This document shows positions 1 to 8,535 of a stretch of 56,179 bases of DNA, in pieces. Under the pieces are notes generated by a model. That model was not told the origin of the DNA, searched no databases, and saw nothing but the letters and a program-made list of their open reading frames with translations. The translations under genes were made by a program, and so were the position numbers. Every line of letters starts with the position of its first letter. Position 1 is the stretch's first letter. Source of the DNA: Candidatus Sumerlaeota bacterium (lineage in GTDB: Bacteria; Sumerlaeota; Sumerlaeia; UBA8349); assembly GCA_016931035.1 (NCBI GenBank), contig JAFGFN010000054.1:1-56179 (forward strand), given 5' to 3'.

Positions 1-12
1 CCCCCCGCGATC

Positions 13-2463
13 TCAACCTTCCGGTTCGACAACGCCCTCGGATTTCCGCACCCCGAGGCGCAATACCGATAGCAGCGCCGCCAGAGACAGAACGCTCACA
101 ACCGATCCGACGTAGAACGCCGTCGGTCGGTAAACGAATTCCACGCGATGGGTTCCCGACGGAATCACGACGCCCCGGAAGGCGAGATTGACGGGAAAGA
201 TGTCGATATCCTCACGCCCGTCGAGTCTGCACTCCCAGTCCTTGTCGTAAGCGTCGGTGACAACCAGCAGCCGAGGACCGGAGGCCGAGACGGCCAGGAC
301 GATCCGAGAGGGATCGCGTCGCACGAAGCGGATCGAGTCGCGCGGCCCCGGAGAACCGATCGACGTGATCGCGTCTTCGGCCGACGTCTCGACCAGGGTG
401 GCTTGGTGTACGGGGAACTCGACTGCCGGGGGCGAGTTGAAGGCTTCGATCCCTTCCGCGCGCGATCGAACCGGGACGATGCCCGATGCGACCGCGAAGT
501 AGGCGCGGGGGCTGTCCGTACGAATCTTATACAGTTCCAGATCGCCCACGCGAGTCACCGGTTCGAGCTCCCGCGCGTCGCCGGCGAGGTCGGGCGAAAA
601 AACAACGTAGCGCACGTTTGGATAGACCATCTGACCCGTCATCACGGAAGGCAAGCCGCCCGTCAGAGGCGTGACCAGCCCGTGATAACGTCCGGAATTC
701 ACGAAGTAGTCGAGCACACGCCCCAGGAAAAGACCGGTGTGTCCGCGAACGTTCTCTATCCGCGCGGGCAGCGTAGGGTTGCCGGGCAACGCCGGGACGT
801 AGAGACGGAAGGGTTCTTTTTCCTCGCGCAAAACCTCGGCGAAGGGAGAAGGCAGATCGGCCTGCGTCTTGGGAGACGTCACCAGGTAGGAACGGCAAAA
901 GAGAAACAGGTCCGGAATCAGGACCGCGAGGAGGGCCGCTCGCATCCAACGCCCGCGGCGCTCGATTCGGCGCCATCCGGCCAGAACGACGAGGCCGCCC
1001 GCCGCCACAAGCATCATCCGCCAGATCCAGAACGAGGCGACGTCCCACGTTTCCGTCGGGCTCCCCATCGCCGCCCGGTCGAAACTGTCGTAGCTCAGTC
1101 GGTGCTCGAACCGCCAGTCCTGCAACCCGCGCCAGGCCGAACCGACCTCATCGGGCGCCGGCCCGAACACACTCAGCATCGCGGCCCCGACAACGAGCAC
1201 GCCGACAAGCGCGCACAGCGCACGCAGACGTATCCCGCGCGCGCGCGGGTCGTCGCAACTGCGCCGCACCAGCTGTTCGAGGCCGGCGGCGGCAAGCACG
1301 CACAGAGAGATCTGAACGAAGATGAAGAGTTTGGCGAGACCGCGGAACGAATCGAACAGAGGGACCCAGCGATACATGAGATCGAACACGGGACTGTATC
1401 GTCCGAGCGCTATGAGTATGAGGACCGGCACGAGCAGGGCGTGCCCCAACAGAGGGACCGAACCGGGTCGGACAATCGTCGCCAGGGCGAGGGCGAGGGG
1501 CAGAATGCCGACATAGAAGTTCATCTCCCACAACAGGTCGCGTCCCCAATATGCCGTGCGCAACATGTCGCCGAACAGGCCGGGTGCAACGAGGGTCAAA
1601 AAGTTCTCGGGCAACAAACAAACAGAAGTGCAAAACTCGTACGAGTTCCCCCCTCTGGAAGAACGAGAGACGAAATCGAGAGTGGGAAAAAGCTGCGCGG
1701 CCCCTACCCCGACCCCAAGCGCGACGATCGCCCCGAAACCGATCGCGCCCTGGAGCGCCCGTCGCGCGCCTCCGCGACGCCACGCGTCGCCCACTCCAAA
1801 CGCGACGTGCCACGCCAGGCAGAGCGAAGAGTAGAAGAAGATCTGAGGATGACCGGCCAGAATCAGGCATCCGTAGCCCAGCGCACCCCACACAAGCCAC
1901 TCCCGGCGGCCGGTCGCGCGCCATTTCTCCCACACGAAAAGCAAGGCGGGAACCAACGCCAGCGCCGGGATCATCGAGACGAGTCCGCCGAAAAGCCGCA
2001 TCGTCGTCGCGGCGGAAAACTGATAGGCGAAGCCGCCGAAGAACGAGGCGAACGGAGACAAACCGATGGCGCGCAGATAAAGATAGAGAAACACTCCCGT
2101 TGCGGCGAAATGCACGAGCGCGGACAAATCGAGCGCGAGCGACGCCGGCAGGAAGAAGGTGGCGAGAAACGTGGGATAGAACAATCCCACCTGGCCCTCG
2201 GCGTGCATCGGCAGGCCGCAGAAAAGATGAGGGTTCCAAAGCGGAAGACGCCCGACGCGCAGCTCGGCGTTCGCGTAGTCGCGCATCGGGTGGAAGAACA
2301 TGAGAATATCGCTGACGGGCGAACCGAGGACCTCGCCGCCCGCGCGGGCCAGAACGTGGACAAACGCCAGGACCGCAAGTGCGACGAGCGCGGCGATGCA
2401 GACCGCGTCCGTCCGGGCGTCCAAGCGATTCGATCGCGGGTCGAGCGTGGATCTACACCCCAT
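13..2463 (-). CDS. YfhO-like polytopic membrane protein
   Basis: An 816-residue integral membrane protein. After a short charged N-terminus it has many hydrophobic segments, and the early region (SDILMFFHPMRDYANAE, then LPLWNPHLFCGLP) matches the first extracytoplasmic loop of the YfhO / GT-C superfamily. These proteins are thought to act in glycosylation of cell-surface polymers using lipid-linked sugars. The C-terminal ~250 residues look like a soluble beta-rich domain ending in a last membrane helix. The ATG at 2463 has an AAGAGG ribosome site seven bases upstream, which supports this start. It reads left and stops near the window edge, with an intergenic palindrome cluster upstream. The family call is good; the donor and acceptor are unknown. 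Confidence 0.8.
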   Translation of the reverse strand: MGCRSTLDPRSNRLDARTDAVCIAALVALAVLAFVHVLARAGGEVLGSPVSDILMFFHPMRDYANAELRVGRLPLWNPHLFCGLPMHAEGQVGLFYPTFLATFFLPASLALDLSALVHFAATGVFLYLYLRAIGLSPFASFFGGFAYQFSAATTMRLFGGLVSMIPALALVPALLFVWEKWRATGRREWLVWGALGYGCLILAGHPQIFFYSSLCLAWHVAFGVGDAWRRGGARRALQGAIGFGAIVALGVGVGAAQLFPTLDFVSRSSRGGNSYEFCTSVCLLPENFLTLVAPGLFGDMLRTAYWGRDLLWEMNFYVGILPLALALATIVRPGSVPLLGHALLVPVLILIALGRYSPVFDLMYRWVPLFDSFRGLAKLFIFVQISLCVLAAAGLEQLVRRSCDDPRARGIRLRALCALVGVLVVGAAMLSVFGPAPDEVGSAWRGLQDWRFEHRLSYDSFDRAAMGSPTETWDVASFWIWRMMLVAAGGLVVLAGWRRIERRGRWMRAALLAVLIPDLFLFCRSYLVTSPKTQADLPSPFAEVLREEKEPFRLYVPALPGNPTLPARIENVRGHTGLFLGRVLDYFVNSGRYHGLVTPLTGGLPSVMTGQMVYPNVRYVVFSPDLAGDARELEPVTRVGDLELYKIRTDSPRAYFAVASGIVPVRSRAEGIEAFNSPPAVEFPVHQATLVETSAEDAITSIGSPGPRDSIRFVRRDPSRIVLAVSASGPRLLVVTDAYDKDWECRLDGREDIDIFPVNLAFRGVVIPSGTHRVEFVYRPTAFYVGSVVSVLSLAALLSVLRLGVRKSEGVVEPEG

Positions 2464-2630
2464 TTCAAGAACCTCTTAAGCGCTGAAAGCGCGATATGTT
2501 CCATGGCCCGGGGCACTCGTCACGGCGAAGCGTGCCGGAGCCCGGAGCGCGCGCTCGAAGAGCGCGCAAGAGGCGGGACACGTTTCGCTGGTGCTTTGAC
2601 CGCCTCCGTCTGACGGGTTGTCCGTTCGTC

Positions 2631-2707
2631 TTGGAGTGCGCGGACATGGTCCGCGAAGAGGCGGGTGATCCGCGCTTTCAAAGCGGCGACATGTCGCCGC
2701 ACTCCAA
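2631..2707. repeat. REP-like paired palindromes (REPIN)
   Basis: The intergenic stretch 2464-2808 holds no gene I can support. It contains a nested inverted repeat. The outer arms TTGGAGTGCG (2631-2640) and CGCACTCCAA (2698-2707) enclose two hairpins: CGCGGAC/GTCCGCG at 2639-2655, and the perfect palindrome GCGGCGACATGTCGCCGC at 2683-2700. This layout is that of a REPIN, two inverted REP sequences, of the kind spread by RAYT transposases. It lies between the 3' end of the protease gene and the 5' end of the YfhO-like gene. Confidence 0.75.
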
Positions 2708-2808
2708 AAAGAAAGCGGCATCTGGCAGGTTCGTCGTTCACTCCATGATCGTCAACCCGTCAAGGGCACGGGGTCAAAGCGCCATGGCGCTTGACCGGGG
2801 CGCTCGGC

Positions 2809-4020
2809 TCAACGTCCTGGGGCTTCGGCCTGCGCCTGGATGACGTAGTGGGTCTTGTACGCCTTGTCCCGCCGCTGGAAGACGATCTCGATCTTGTCTC
2901 CCACCGAATGCCCCAGCAGAAGCACCCAGAACTCGCGCGGGCCGTTCGCCGGCCGACCGTTCACGGAACGGATCACGTCGCCCGGTTCGATGCCGGCGGC
3001 CTGAGCCGCGCTGTTTCCTTCCACTCGGAAGACGAGCACCCCTTCCCTGGACGCCAGGGACAGAACCCGCTGAACATAGGGCGTGATGGCGCGCAGTTCG
3101 AGATCCCGCCGCACGTCGCGCACGCGACCGTAGCGTTCGATCTCGTCCAGGATACGCTTGACGCGGTTGATCGGAATGGCGAACCCCAAGCCGATCGACC
3201 CTCCCGACCCGCTGACGATGAAGGTGTTCACGCCGATCACTTCGCCGTTGACGTTGACCAGCGCGCCGCCGCTGTTGCCCGGATTGATCGACGCGTCGGT
3301 CTGGATCATCCCCTCGTAGAGACGGGGCTTGTCGCCGGTCGAGTAGAAGAACCGGTTGCGAGCGCTCACCACGCCCGCCGTGACGGTCGGACTCGGATCT
3401 TCGAGCAAGGCTCCGTAGGGATTGCCGATCGCCAGGACCCATTCGCCGAGCCGCACGTCGTCGGAGTCCCCCAAATTCACCGAGGGGATCGAATCCGAGG
3501 TCCGCGCTTTGAGAACGGCGATATCGCTGATCTTGTCGGCGCCGAGCAGATCCGCCTCGTATTCCTTCCCGTCCGACAGCGTCACGAACAGGCGGTTCGC
3601 CCCTTCGACGACGTGGCAGTTCGTGACGACGACCCCTTTGGAATCGACCACGATGCCCGAACCCAAGTAGGGCATCTTCTGCTCTTGCTTCTCGACGACC
3701 GTAAACGGATCGAACATCCCGAAGAAATCGCCCGCGAACGGGCTGCCGACCCGCACGTAGGCCGTCCGCTCGACGCTGATGCTGACGATGGCGGGCACGA
3801 CGGCGTTGGCCGCGCACACGAGATCGGAGCACCGTCTGTCGTCGAGATCGTCGAGGGGGGGAGGAAGAGCGGATTCGACCGCCGCCGCGACGGCGGACCG
3901 GTCGAGCGACGGCGCCTCGGACGCCTCGCGCGGCCAGAAACGCCCCGCGGCGAAAGCCGCCAGGACAACCAAGATCAAGAACACGCGATCGAACATTCGC
4001 ATACGCGTGGACACTCGCAT
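2809..4020 (-). CDS. HtrA/DegP-type PDZ serine protease
   Basis: A 403-residue trypsin-like protease with an N-terminal signal anchor (VFLILVVLAAFAAGRF), so it acts in the periplasm or at the outer face of the inner membrane. The catalytic triad is visible: His136 in TNCHVVEGA, Asp166 in ISDIAVLK and Ser250 in NPGNSGGAL. One C-terminal PDZ domain follows (about residues 300-400), with EGNSAAQAAGIEPGDVI as its ligand-groove region. The frame stays open to 4083, but I chose the ATG at 4020 because GGAGAGG lies just upstream and the signal anchor follows directly. It diverges from sppA, with back-to-back promoters in the gap. The likely role is envelope protein quality control. DegS and DegP types cannot be separated by sequence alone, but a single PDZ favours DegS/HhoB-like enzymes. 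Confidence 0.9.
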   Translation of the reverse strand: MRVSTRMRMFDRVFLILVVLAAFAAGRFWPREASEAPSLDRSAVAAAVESALPPPLDDLDDRRCSDLVCAANAVVPAIVSISVERTAYVRVGSPFAGDFFGMFDPFTVVEKQEQKMPYLGSGIVVDSKGVVVTNCHVVEGANRLFVTLSDGKEYEADLLGADKISDIAVLKARTSDSIPSVNLGDSDDVRLGEWVLAIGNPYGALLEDPSPTVTAGVVSARNRFFYSTGDKPRLYEGMIQTDASINPGNSGGALVNVNGEVIGVNTFIVSGSGGSIGLGFAIPINRVKRILDEIERYGRVRDVRRDLELRAITPYVQRVLSLASREGVLVFRVEGNSAAQAAGIEPGDVIRSVNGRPANGPREFWVLLLGHSVGDKIEIVFQRRDKAYKTHYVIQAQAEAPGR

Positions 4021-4130
4021 TTCCCTCTCCGACGGCGGAGAGAAAGAACTCGGAGCCGTTAAGCCGTCGAACACACTCGGCAATCGGAGGCCGGTGTCCG
4101 GGCGAGGACGCCGCTCCGACGGCTCATTTC

Positions 4131-4159
4131 ATTCTCTTTCCGCCCTCGAACAATTTCAA
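4131..4159 (-). promoter_or_regulatory. Predicted sigma70 promoter for htrA-like gene
   Basis: Reading left: TTGAAA (-35, 4154-4159), 17-bp spacer, GAGAAT (-10, 4131-4136). It lies about 110 bp upstream of the chosen protease start. Confidence 0.5.
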
Positions 4160-4181
4160 CGCCAAACTCGGACAAGAGGAG

Positions 4182-4210
4182 TTGAATGGCGAGAGACGTT
4201 GGGGCATAAT
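4182..4210 (+). promoter_or_regulatory. Predicted sigma70 promoter for sppA operon
   Basis: TTGAAT (-35, 4182-4187), 17-bp spacer, CATAAT (-10, 4205-4210), about 50 bp before the sppA start. It stands back to back with the htrA-side promoter, the two -35 boxes being 22 bp apart. Confidence 0.6.
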
Positions 4211-4263
4211 CGCCAAGATGGACTCTCGCCGTAGAGTCTCGACTACAGAAAGGGGCTCGCCCC

Positions 4264-5400
4264 ATGCAATCGGATGCGGATCGCCAACCAGACCCTTGCG
4301 CGGGGACGTCAAACTCGGGACAGGGGGCCGCGCCGCCCCCTCCGCCTCCTCCCTCCGCGCCGTTCGGCGATGCCCGCCCGCCCTTCGGCGGCGCCCCCGT
4401 GGAGAAAACGCCCTCCGCTCCCCCCCGCTCCCGGCGTCCGCTTCTCACCTGCCTAGGTGTCCTAATCGTCTTCGGCATTGCGATCGTGGCCCTCGGTTTC
4501 TTCTTTCTGGCCCAAGTCGAGGAATTCGTCGGAGGCGCGCAGCCTCGCATGTCCCGATCCGAAAACACGGTCGGGTTAGTGCGAATCGAGAACGTGATCC
4601 TGGACGACCGCCGGACCCTGGATGTGATCGACTACTACGCCCGCAAGAAAGGCATTCAAGCCGTTCTGGTCCGCATCGACTCGCCCGGAGGCGGAGTCGG
4701 CGCGTCGCAGGAGATCTACGAGGCGATCCTCCGCCTGCGCGACGACGGCAAGAGCGTGGTGGTCTCGATGGGGAGCATGGCGGCCTCGGGCGGCTATTAC
4801 GTCGCCTGTGCCGCCGACGAAGTGTTCACCAACCCCGGCACCCTGACCGGCAGCATCGGCGTCATCATCGGCATTCCGAACTTCAAGAAGATCGCCGACA
4901 AGATCGGTTTCGAGTATCAAGTCGTCAAGAGCGGCAAATTCAAGGACATCGCCTCGACCACCCGCCCTCTCACCGACGAGGAGCGCGAGCTGATGCAAGG
5001 GCTGATCGACGATGTCTATAACCAGTTCCTCGAAGCGATTCTCGAAAACCGCACGCCTCAGATCGAGAAGGCCCTCGCCGCCCTCGATAACGACGAGCTG
5101 ACCTCCCTCACCGGCGGGAGCGTCCCACGGAGCGCCGAGGCGTTTCTCCGCGCCATCGCCGACGGACGCATCTTGACCGGACGTCAGGCGGTTCGCTACG
5201 GCCTGGTCGACTACGAAGGAACGCAACAGGAAGCCCTGGACCGCGTGGCGGAACTCGCGGGGCTCGAGGAGCCGGAGCTCTACGAGTACAAACCGCGACG
5301 TCCCTTGAGCGAGCTTTTCGAGGCCGGCGCGAAGTCGGCCCTGGAAAACACCGGTCTTCCCATCCACGGAATGCGGATCGAATACCGGCTTCCCTACTGA
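4264..5400 (+). CDS. sppA: Signal peptide peptidase SppA (S49 family)
   Basis: A 378-residue membrane-bound serine protease that degrades cleaved signal peptides. It has a Pro-rich cytoplasmic N-terminus (about 1-58), one membrane helix (about 60-84), then the ClpP-like S49 fold. The Ser/Lys dyad is Ser175 in MAASGGYY and Lys227 in SGKFKDIAS, with DSPGGGVGAS at 139-148 as the oxyanion-strand motif. The length fits the short, single-domain SppA of Gram-positives and many environmental bacteria rather than the ~600-residue E. coli type. AAAGGGG precedes the ATG. It is the first gene of a rightward cluster with the methyltransferase and glycosyltransferases and is divergent from the HtrA protease, so two envelope proteases share one control region. 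Confidence 0.92.
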   Translation: MQSDADRQPDPCAGTSNSGQGAAPPPPPPPSAPFGDARPPFGGAPVEKTPSAPPRSRRPLLTCLGVLIVFGIAIVALGFFFLAQVEEFVGGAQPRMSRSENTVGLVRIENVILDDRRTLDVIDYYARKKGIQAVLVRIDSPGGGVGASQEIYEAILRLRDDGKSVVVSMGSMAASGGYYVACAADEVFTNPGTLTGSIGVIIGIPNFKKIADKIGFEYQVVKSGKFKDIASTTRPLTDEERELMQGLIDDVYNQFLEAILENRTPQIEKALAALDNDELTSLTGGSVPRSAEAFLRAIADGRILTGRQAVRYGLVDYEGTQQEALDRVAELAGLEEPELYEYKPRRPLSELFEAGAKSALENTGLPIHGMRIEYRLPY

Positions 5401-5458
5401 TCCCCTCGAGAATGCCGGGGGCCCCACCACCCTGTGCAGCGCGAAAGAGACCCTGGAA

Positions 5459-6508
5459 ATGGGCGAATCTCTGGCCTTCGACACCCACCAGCGGCTCGAG
5501 ATCCTCACGCACTTCGTGCAAGCGCTTCTTCCTGCCGATTCCGCGGCGGCGGAACGTCCCCGCGTGCTCGACGTGGGAGGCTATCCCGCTCTCCTCGCCC
5601 ACGCTCTCGCCGCGACGCACGACGTGGTCACGGTTGACCGAGAAAGCGGGCGGGTGGACGGCTATGTGCGGGCCAGCGGCGACGCTCTGCCGTTCCGACC
5701 GGGGACGTTCGACGCCGTCGTGGCGAGCGATGTTCTGGAACACGTCCCCGCCGAGGTCCGGCAGGGATTCCTCGACGAAATGGTCGAATCGACTCGAGGT
5801 TGGCTCCTGCTCGGCGGACCGTTTCGCTCCCCCGCCGTCGATGCGGCGGAGGAATCCGTCGCCGATTTCGCGCGCTTCGCGACCGGACAGGGGAACGCCT
5901 GGATCGAGGAGCATCGCCGATGCGGTTTGCCCGATCTTGCGGAGACGCGGGGGTTTCTTGCGGATCGGGGCTTGGCGTCGGTCGATGCGCCGAACGGTTC
6001 TTTGTTTTCGTGGTTTACGCTCCAACAGATCAAGACGGTCCTTCACGCCACACCCGACGGCTTCGCCGCTTACGACGGCATCAACGATCTCTACGTGGCG
6101 CTCTCGCGCGGCTCGGACCACGCTCTTCCCGTGTACCGTCATCTCATTCTGGCTCATCGCGACGGAGGGAAGATCGACGCGCTCCTCAAGTCCTCACAAC
6201 TCGGACCATCGCTCTCCCTCTATGGCCCCAAGGAGACGCCGCCATCGGACCCTCCCGATGCGGCGGAGAAAATCCGGGGCGCGGCGGAAGCGTTCCGGCA
6301 CTTGGTCACCGTCGTGCGAGAGGGAAGAGGGGGCGAGCCGGAGAAACGCGTGGAACGGGACTATGTGACACGCCTTGAGACTCTGTTGGACCGACAGGAA
6401 GCCCGCCAGGCGGCACTGGCCAACGAGATTCGCGACCTACGGTCTCGATTGTCCGCTTTCGAATCGAGTCGTTTCATCCGCTTGTGGCGGCGCCTGCGCG
6501 GGCAATAG
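5459..6508 (+). CDS. Class I SAM-dependent methyltransferase with C-terminal coiled coil
   Basis: A 349-residue protein. The N-terminal half has a Rossmann methyltransferase fold: motif I RVLDVGGYPALLA (about 37-49), the acidic residue ending strand 2 in VVTVDRES, and VVASDVLEHVP, typical of the Methyltransf_11 group. Motif I reads DVGGYP rather than DxGxGxG, a permitted variant. The C-terminal ~80 residues are charged and heptad-like (LETLLDRQEARQAALANEI) and end in a basic tail, suggesting a dimerisation or docking segment. It lies 58 bp after sppA and before genes for surface glycosylation, so the substrate may be a glycan or a glycosylated lipid. The substrate is not shown by the sequence. 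Confidence 0.75.
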   Translation: MGESLAFDTHQRLEILTHFVQALLPADSAAAERPRVLDVGGYPALLAHALAATHDVVTVDRESGRVDGYVRASGDALPFRPGTFDAVVASDVLEHVPAEVRQGFLDEMVESTRGWLLLGGPFRSPAVDAAEESVADFARFATGQGNAWIEEHRRCGLPDLAETRGFLADRGLASVDAPNGSLFSWFTLQQIKTVLHATPDGFAAYDGINDLYVALSRGSDHALPVYRHLILAHRDGGKIDALLKSSQLGPSLSLYGPKETPPSDPPDAAEKIRGAAEAFRHLVTVVREGRGGEPEKRVERDYVTRLETLLDRQEARQAALANEIRDLRSRLSAFESSRFIRLWRRLRGQ

Positions 6509-6532
6509 CGAAAGAGACCGACGGCGCGAACC

Positions 6533-7027
6533 GTGCGGAAGAAGAGAACGGATCTTCCCCTCATGCCTCAGAGTCCCGAACCGCCAGCCCCTTCGAGACC
6601 GTCCGGCGTCGTGTCGGGTTTCGTAATCGGGATTTCCGAGGACCCGTTTCTGGGCGACGGGTGGCACGAGCGCGAGGTGCACGGCCTCGTCGGGCTCCCG
6701 TTCCGTCCAACGAAACGGACGGCCGCGTTTCGCCTTCCTCTGGCTCCCGGGGCGAGTCGTCTCAAACTCCTGTTGTTCGCCCACGTCGCGTTGCTCGGCA
6801 AAGCCTACGAAGGCAGGCTCCTGCTCGACGGCCGCTCGCTGGGCGAAATCCGGCTCGAAACGGAGAGTTGGGCATTGCGCACGTTCGACCTGCCGCCGAC
6901 GACCGCGCCGCGCGAAGGGCAATTCGTTCTCGATAATCGGAGCCTCCTGATTCCGGCGCTTGCCATACCGGGGAATCGGGACCCGCGCGAGCTGGGTTGT
7001 TGCGTCGGCGCAGTCGTCGTCGAATGA
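6533..7027 (+). CDS. Unrecognised small protein in glycosylation cluster
   Basis: About 164 residues from a GTG, or 154 from the ATG at 6563. I do not recognise the family. It has no signal peptide or membrane segment. Its strand-rich pattern (FRLPLAPGASRLKLLLFAHV, then GRLLLDGRSLGEIRLETESW and LRTFDLPP) resembles beta-sandwich modules often found next to bacterial glycosyltransferases. The neighbours are a methyltransferase upstream and GT-C and GT4 enzymes downstream, all on the same strand with short gaps, so a role in the same glycan pathway is a reasonable inference. Confidence 0.55.
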   Translation: MRKKRTDLPLMPQSPEPPAPSRPSGVVSGFVIGISEDPFLGDGWHEREVHGLVGLPFRPTKRTAAFRLPLAPGASRLKLLLFAHVALLGKAYEGRLLLDGRSLGEIRLETESWALRTFDLPPTTAPREGQFVLDNRSLLIPALAIPGNRDPRELGCCVGAVVVE

Positions 7028-7089
7028 ACGAAACCCGCGCACTGGCGGGTCGCGGAACGAAGCGCCAACGTCACGCATGAGGAGCGAAG

Positions 7090-8535
7090 ATGGGTCTCTC
7101 GGATCTGAAGAGCCGAATCGCGCGTCTCCGGGCCTCCCTCGACGACGAGGAGAAGGAACGCCCGTCGCGGGCGACGGCGTGGATCGTGGTGGCGTTGGCG
7201 TTTCTTCTTCTGCCTTTTCTCTGGACCCCATGGATTCACGGAAACGACGGCGTGCGCAACTACGCCTATTGCCGTTCGCCGTGGATCGACGGCGACCTCG
7301 ATTTCACCGACGAGTTCAAACACTATCGAGCCGAGGGCGAAATTCAGTTTCCGCCCTCCTCCGATCCCGTGACGGGGCGCCCGGGCAACCCCTTGGGAAT
7401 CGGCATGGGCATCTTGTGGTCTCCGTTCTTTCTGTTGGCCCACATGGCGGCGAAGATCGGCCCGTGGGAGGCGGACGGGTATTCGGCACCGTACGCCTGG
7501 GCCGTTTGCCTCGGATCGACCCTCTACGCCATCGCGGGGCTGTTCCTTCTCACGCGCGTCCTGTCCTGGCGCTTCGATTCGCGATCGGCCCTGACGGGCG
7601 TCGTGGCGGTTTGGCTCGGTTCGCCCCTTGTCTTTTATATGTATCTCCACCCCTCCATGTCGCACGCCGGGTCGTTCTTCTGGTGCTCTCTCCTCGTATG
7701 GGAATACGAGCACTGGCGACAGCATCCGTCTCGCCGCCACTTCTTCCTGATCGGCCTGACCGTAGGACTCGCGGCGGCCACCCGATACGACAATGCGATC
7801 TATCTCCTGTTGCCCGCGGCCTTCTGGGCGCGGTCGCGCTGGGCCTCGCTCTACTCCCCTGTGCGCCGCCCCGGAGCGGGCCGGTCCGCGATGGGCGCTT
7901 TGGCCTTGATCGGGATAGGGCTGTGCGTTGGTTTCCTTCCGCAAATGGCGGCGTGGCACTCGATGTACGGCTCGTGGTTCGCCGGGCCGCGCGACTACGA
8001 TCTCGCAACCAATCTGGCGATCTGGAAGAGTCCGAATCTAATGGCGGTGTTGTTGTCGGGACACCGCGGGCTGTTCGTCTGGTCGCCCGTGTTGCTCATC
8101 GCAACGGTGGGTTTCGTGCGACTGGTCACGCGCCGCCGACTCCTCGATTCCGCATTGGCGGCGGGATTGGCGATCCAGTTGTGGATCATTGGCGGGTGGG
8201 CGGTCTGGTGGGGCGGCGCGAGTTTCGGCCAGCGCTTCTTCATCCATTGCACCCCGGCGTTCGCCCTGGGACTCGCTTGTCTCGTCCGCGACATCCGTTT
8301 CGCCCCGTTCCATCGCCTCATCGCGGCGCTGATCGTTCTGTGTCTGCTCTGGAGCGCCGGCCTAGGCGTCCAGTACGTCGGCGGCCTGATCGACCGCGAA
8401 GAGCCGGTCTCGTTCGGCCGTCTCGTCGCCAATCAATTCTGCGCCGTACCGGCATGGATCGTGAACCATGCCGGGTTGTTGCTTCCCGGCGCAACACGCG
8501 CGCCCACCTCCACCACCGAAGAGGCCGTCCCATGA
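7090..8535 (+). CDS. GT-C-like polytopic membrane glycosyltransferase
   Basis: A 481-residue membrane protein with a charged cytoplasmic N-terminus followed by roughly ten hydrophobic segments (for example ATAWIVVALAFLLLPFLW and LMAVLLSGHRGLFVWSPVLL). Loop 1 carries an acidic patch (WIDGDLDFTDEF), as expected for the catalytic loop of GT-C enzymes that use polyprenyl-phosphate sugars. Residues AAATRYDNAIYLLLPAAFW resemble the family signature region. Its stop codon overlaps the start of the next glycosyltransferase (ATGA at 8532-8535), so the two are translationally coupled. Sugar and acceptor are unknown. Confidence 0.7.
   Translation: MGLSDLKSRIARLRASLDDEEKERPSRATAWIVVALAFLLLPFLWTPWIHGNDGVRNYAYCRSPWIDGDLDFTDEFKHYRAEGEIQFPPSSDPVTGRPGNPLGIGMGILWSPFFLLAHMAAKIGPWEADGYSAPYAWAVCLGSTLYAIAGLFLLTRVLSWRFDSRSALTGVVAVWLGSPLVFYMYLHPSMSHAGSFFWCSLLVWEYEHWRQHPSRRHFFLIGLTVGLAAATRYDNAIYLLLPAAFWARSRWASLYSPVRRPGAGRSAMGALALIGIGLCVGFLPQMAAWHSMYGSWFAGPRDYDLATNLAIWKSPNLMAVLLSGHRGLFVWSPVLLIATVGFVRLVTRRRLLDSALAAGLAIQLWIIGGWAVWWGGASFGQRFFIHCTPAFALGLACLVRDIRFAPFHRLIAALIVLCLLWSAGLGVQYVGGLIDREEPVSFGRLVANQFCAVPAWIVNHAGLLLPGATRAPTSTTEEAVP

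Noticed and set aside
148..2613. Long open frame on the + strand opposite the YfhO-like gene
   Set aside because: Arg-, Gln- and Asp-rich translation without any domain, fully antisense to a well-supported membrane protein; a GC-rich shadow frame.
2774..3832. Second minus-strand frame within the htrA-like gene
   Set aside because: Arg-rich out-of-frame translation over the clear HtrA coding sequence.
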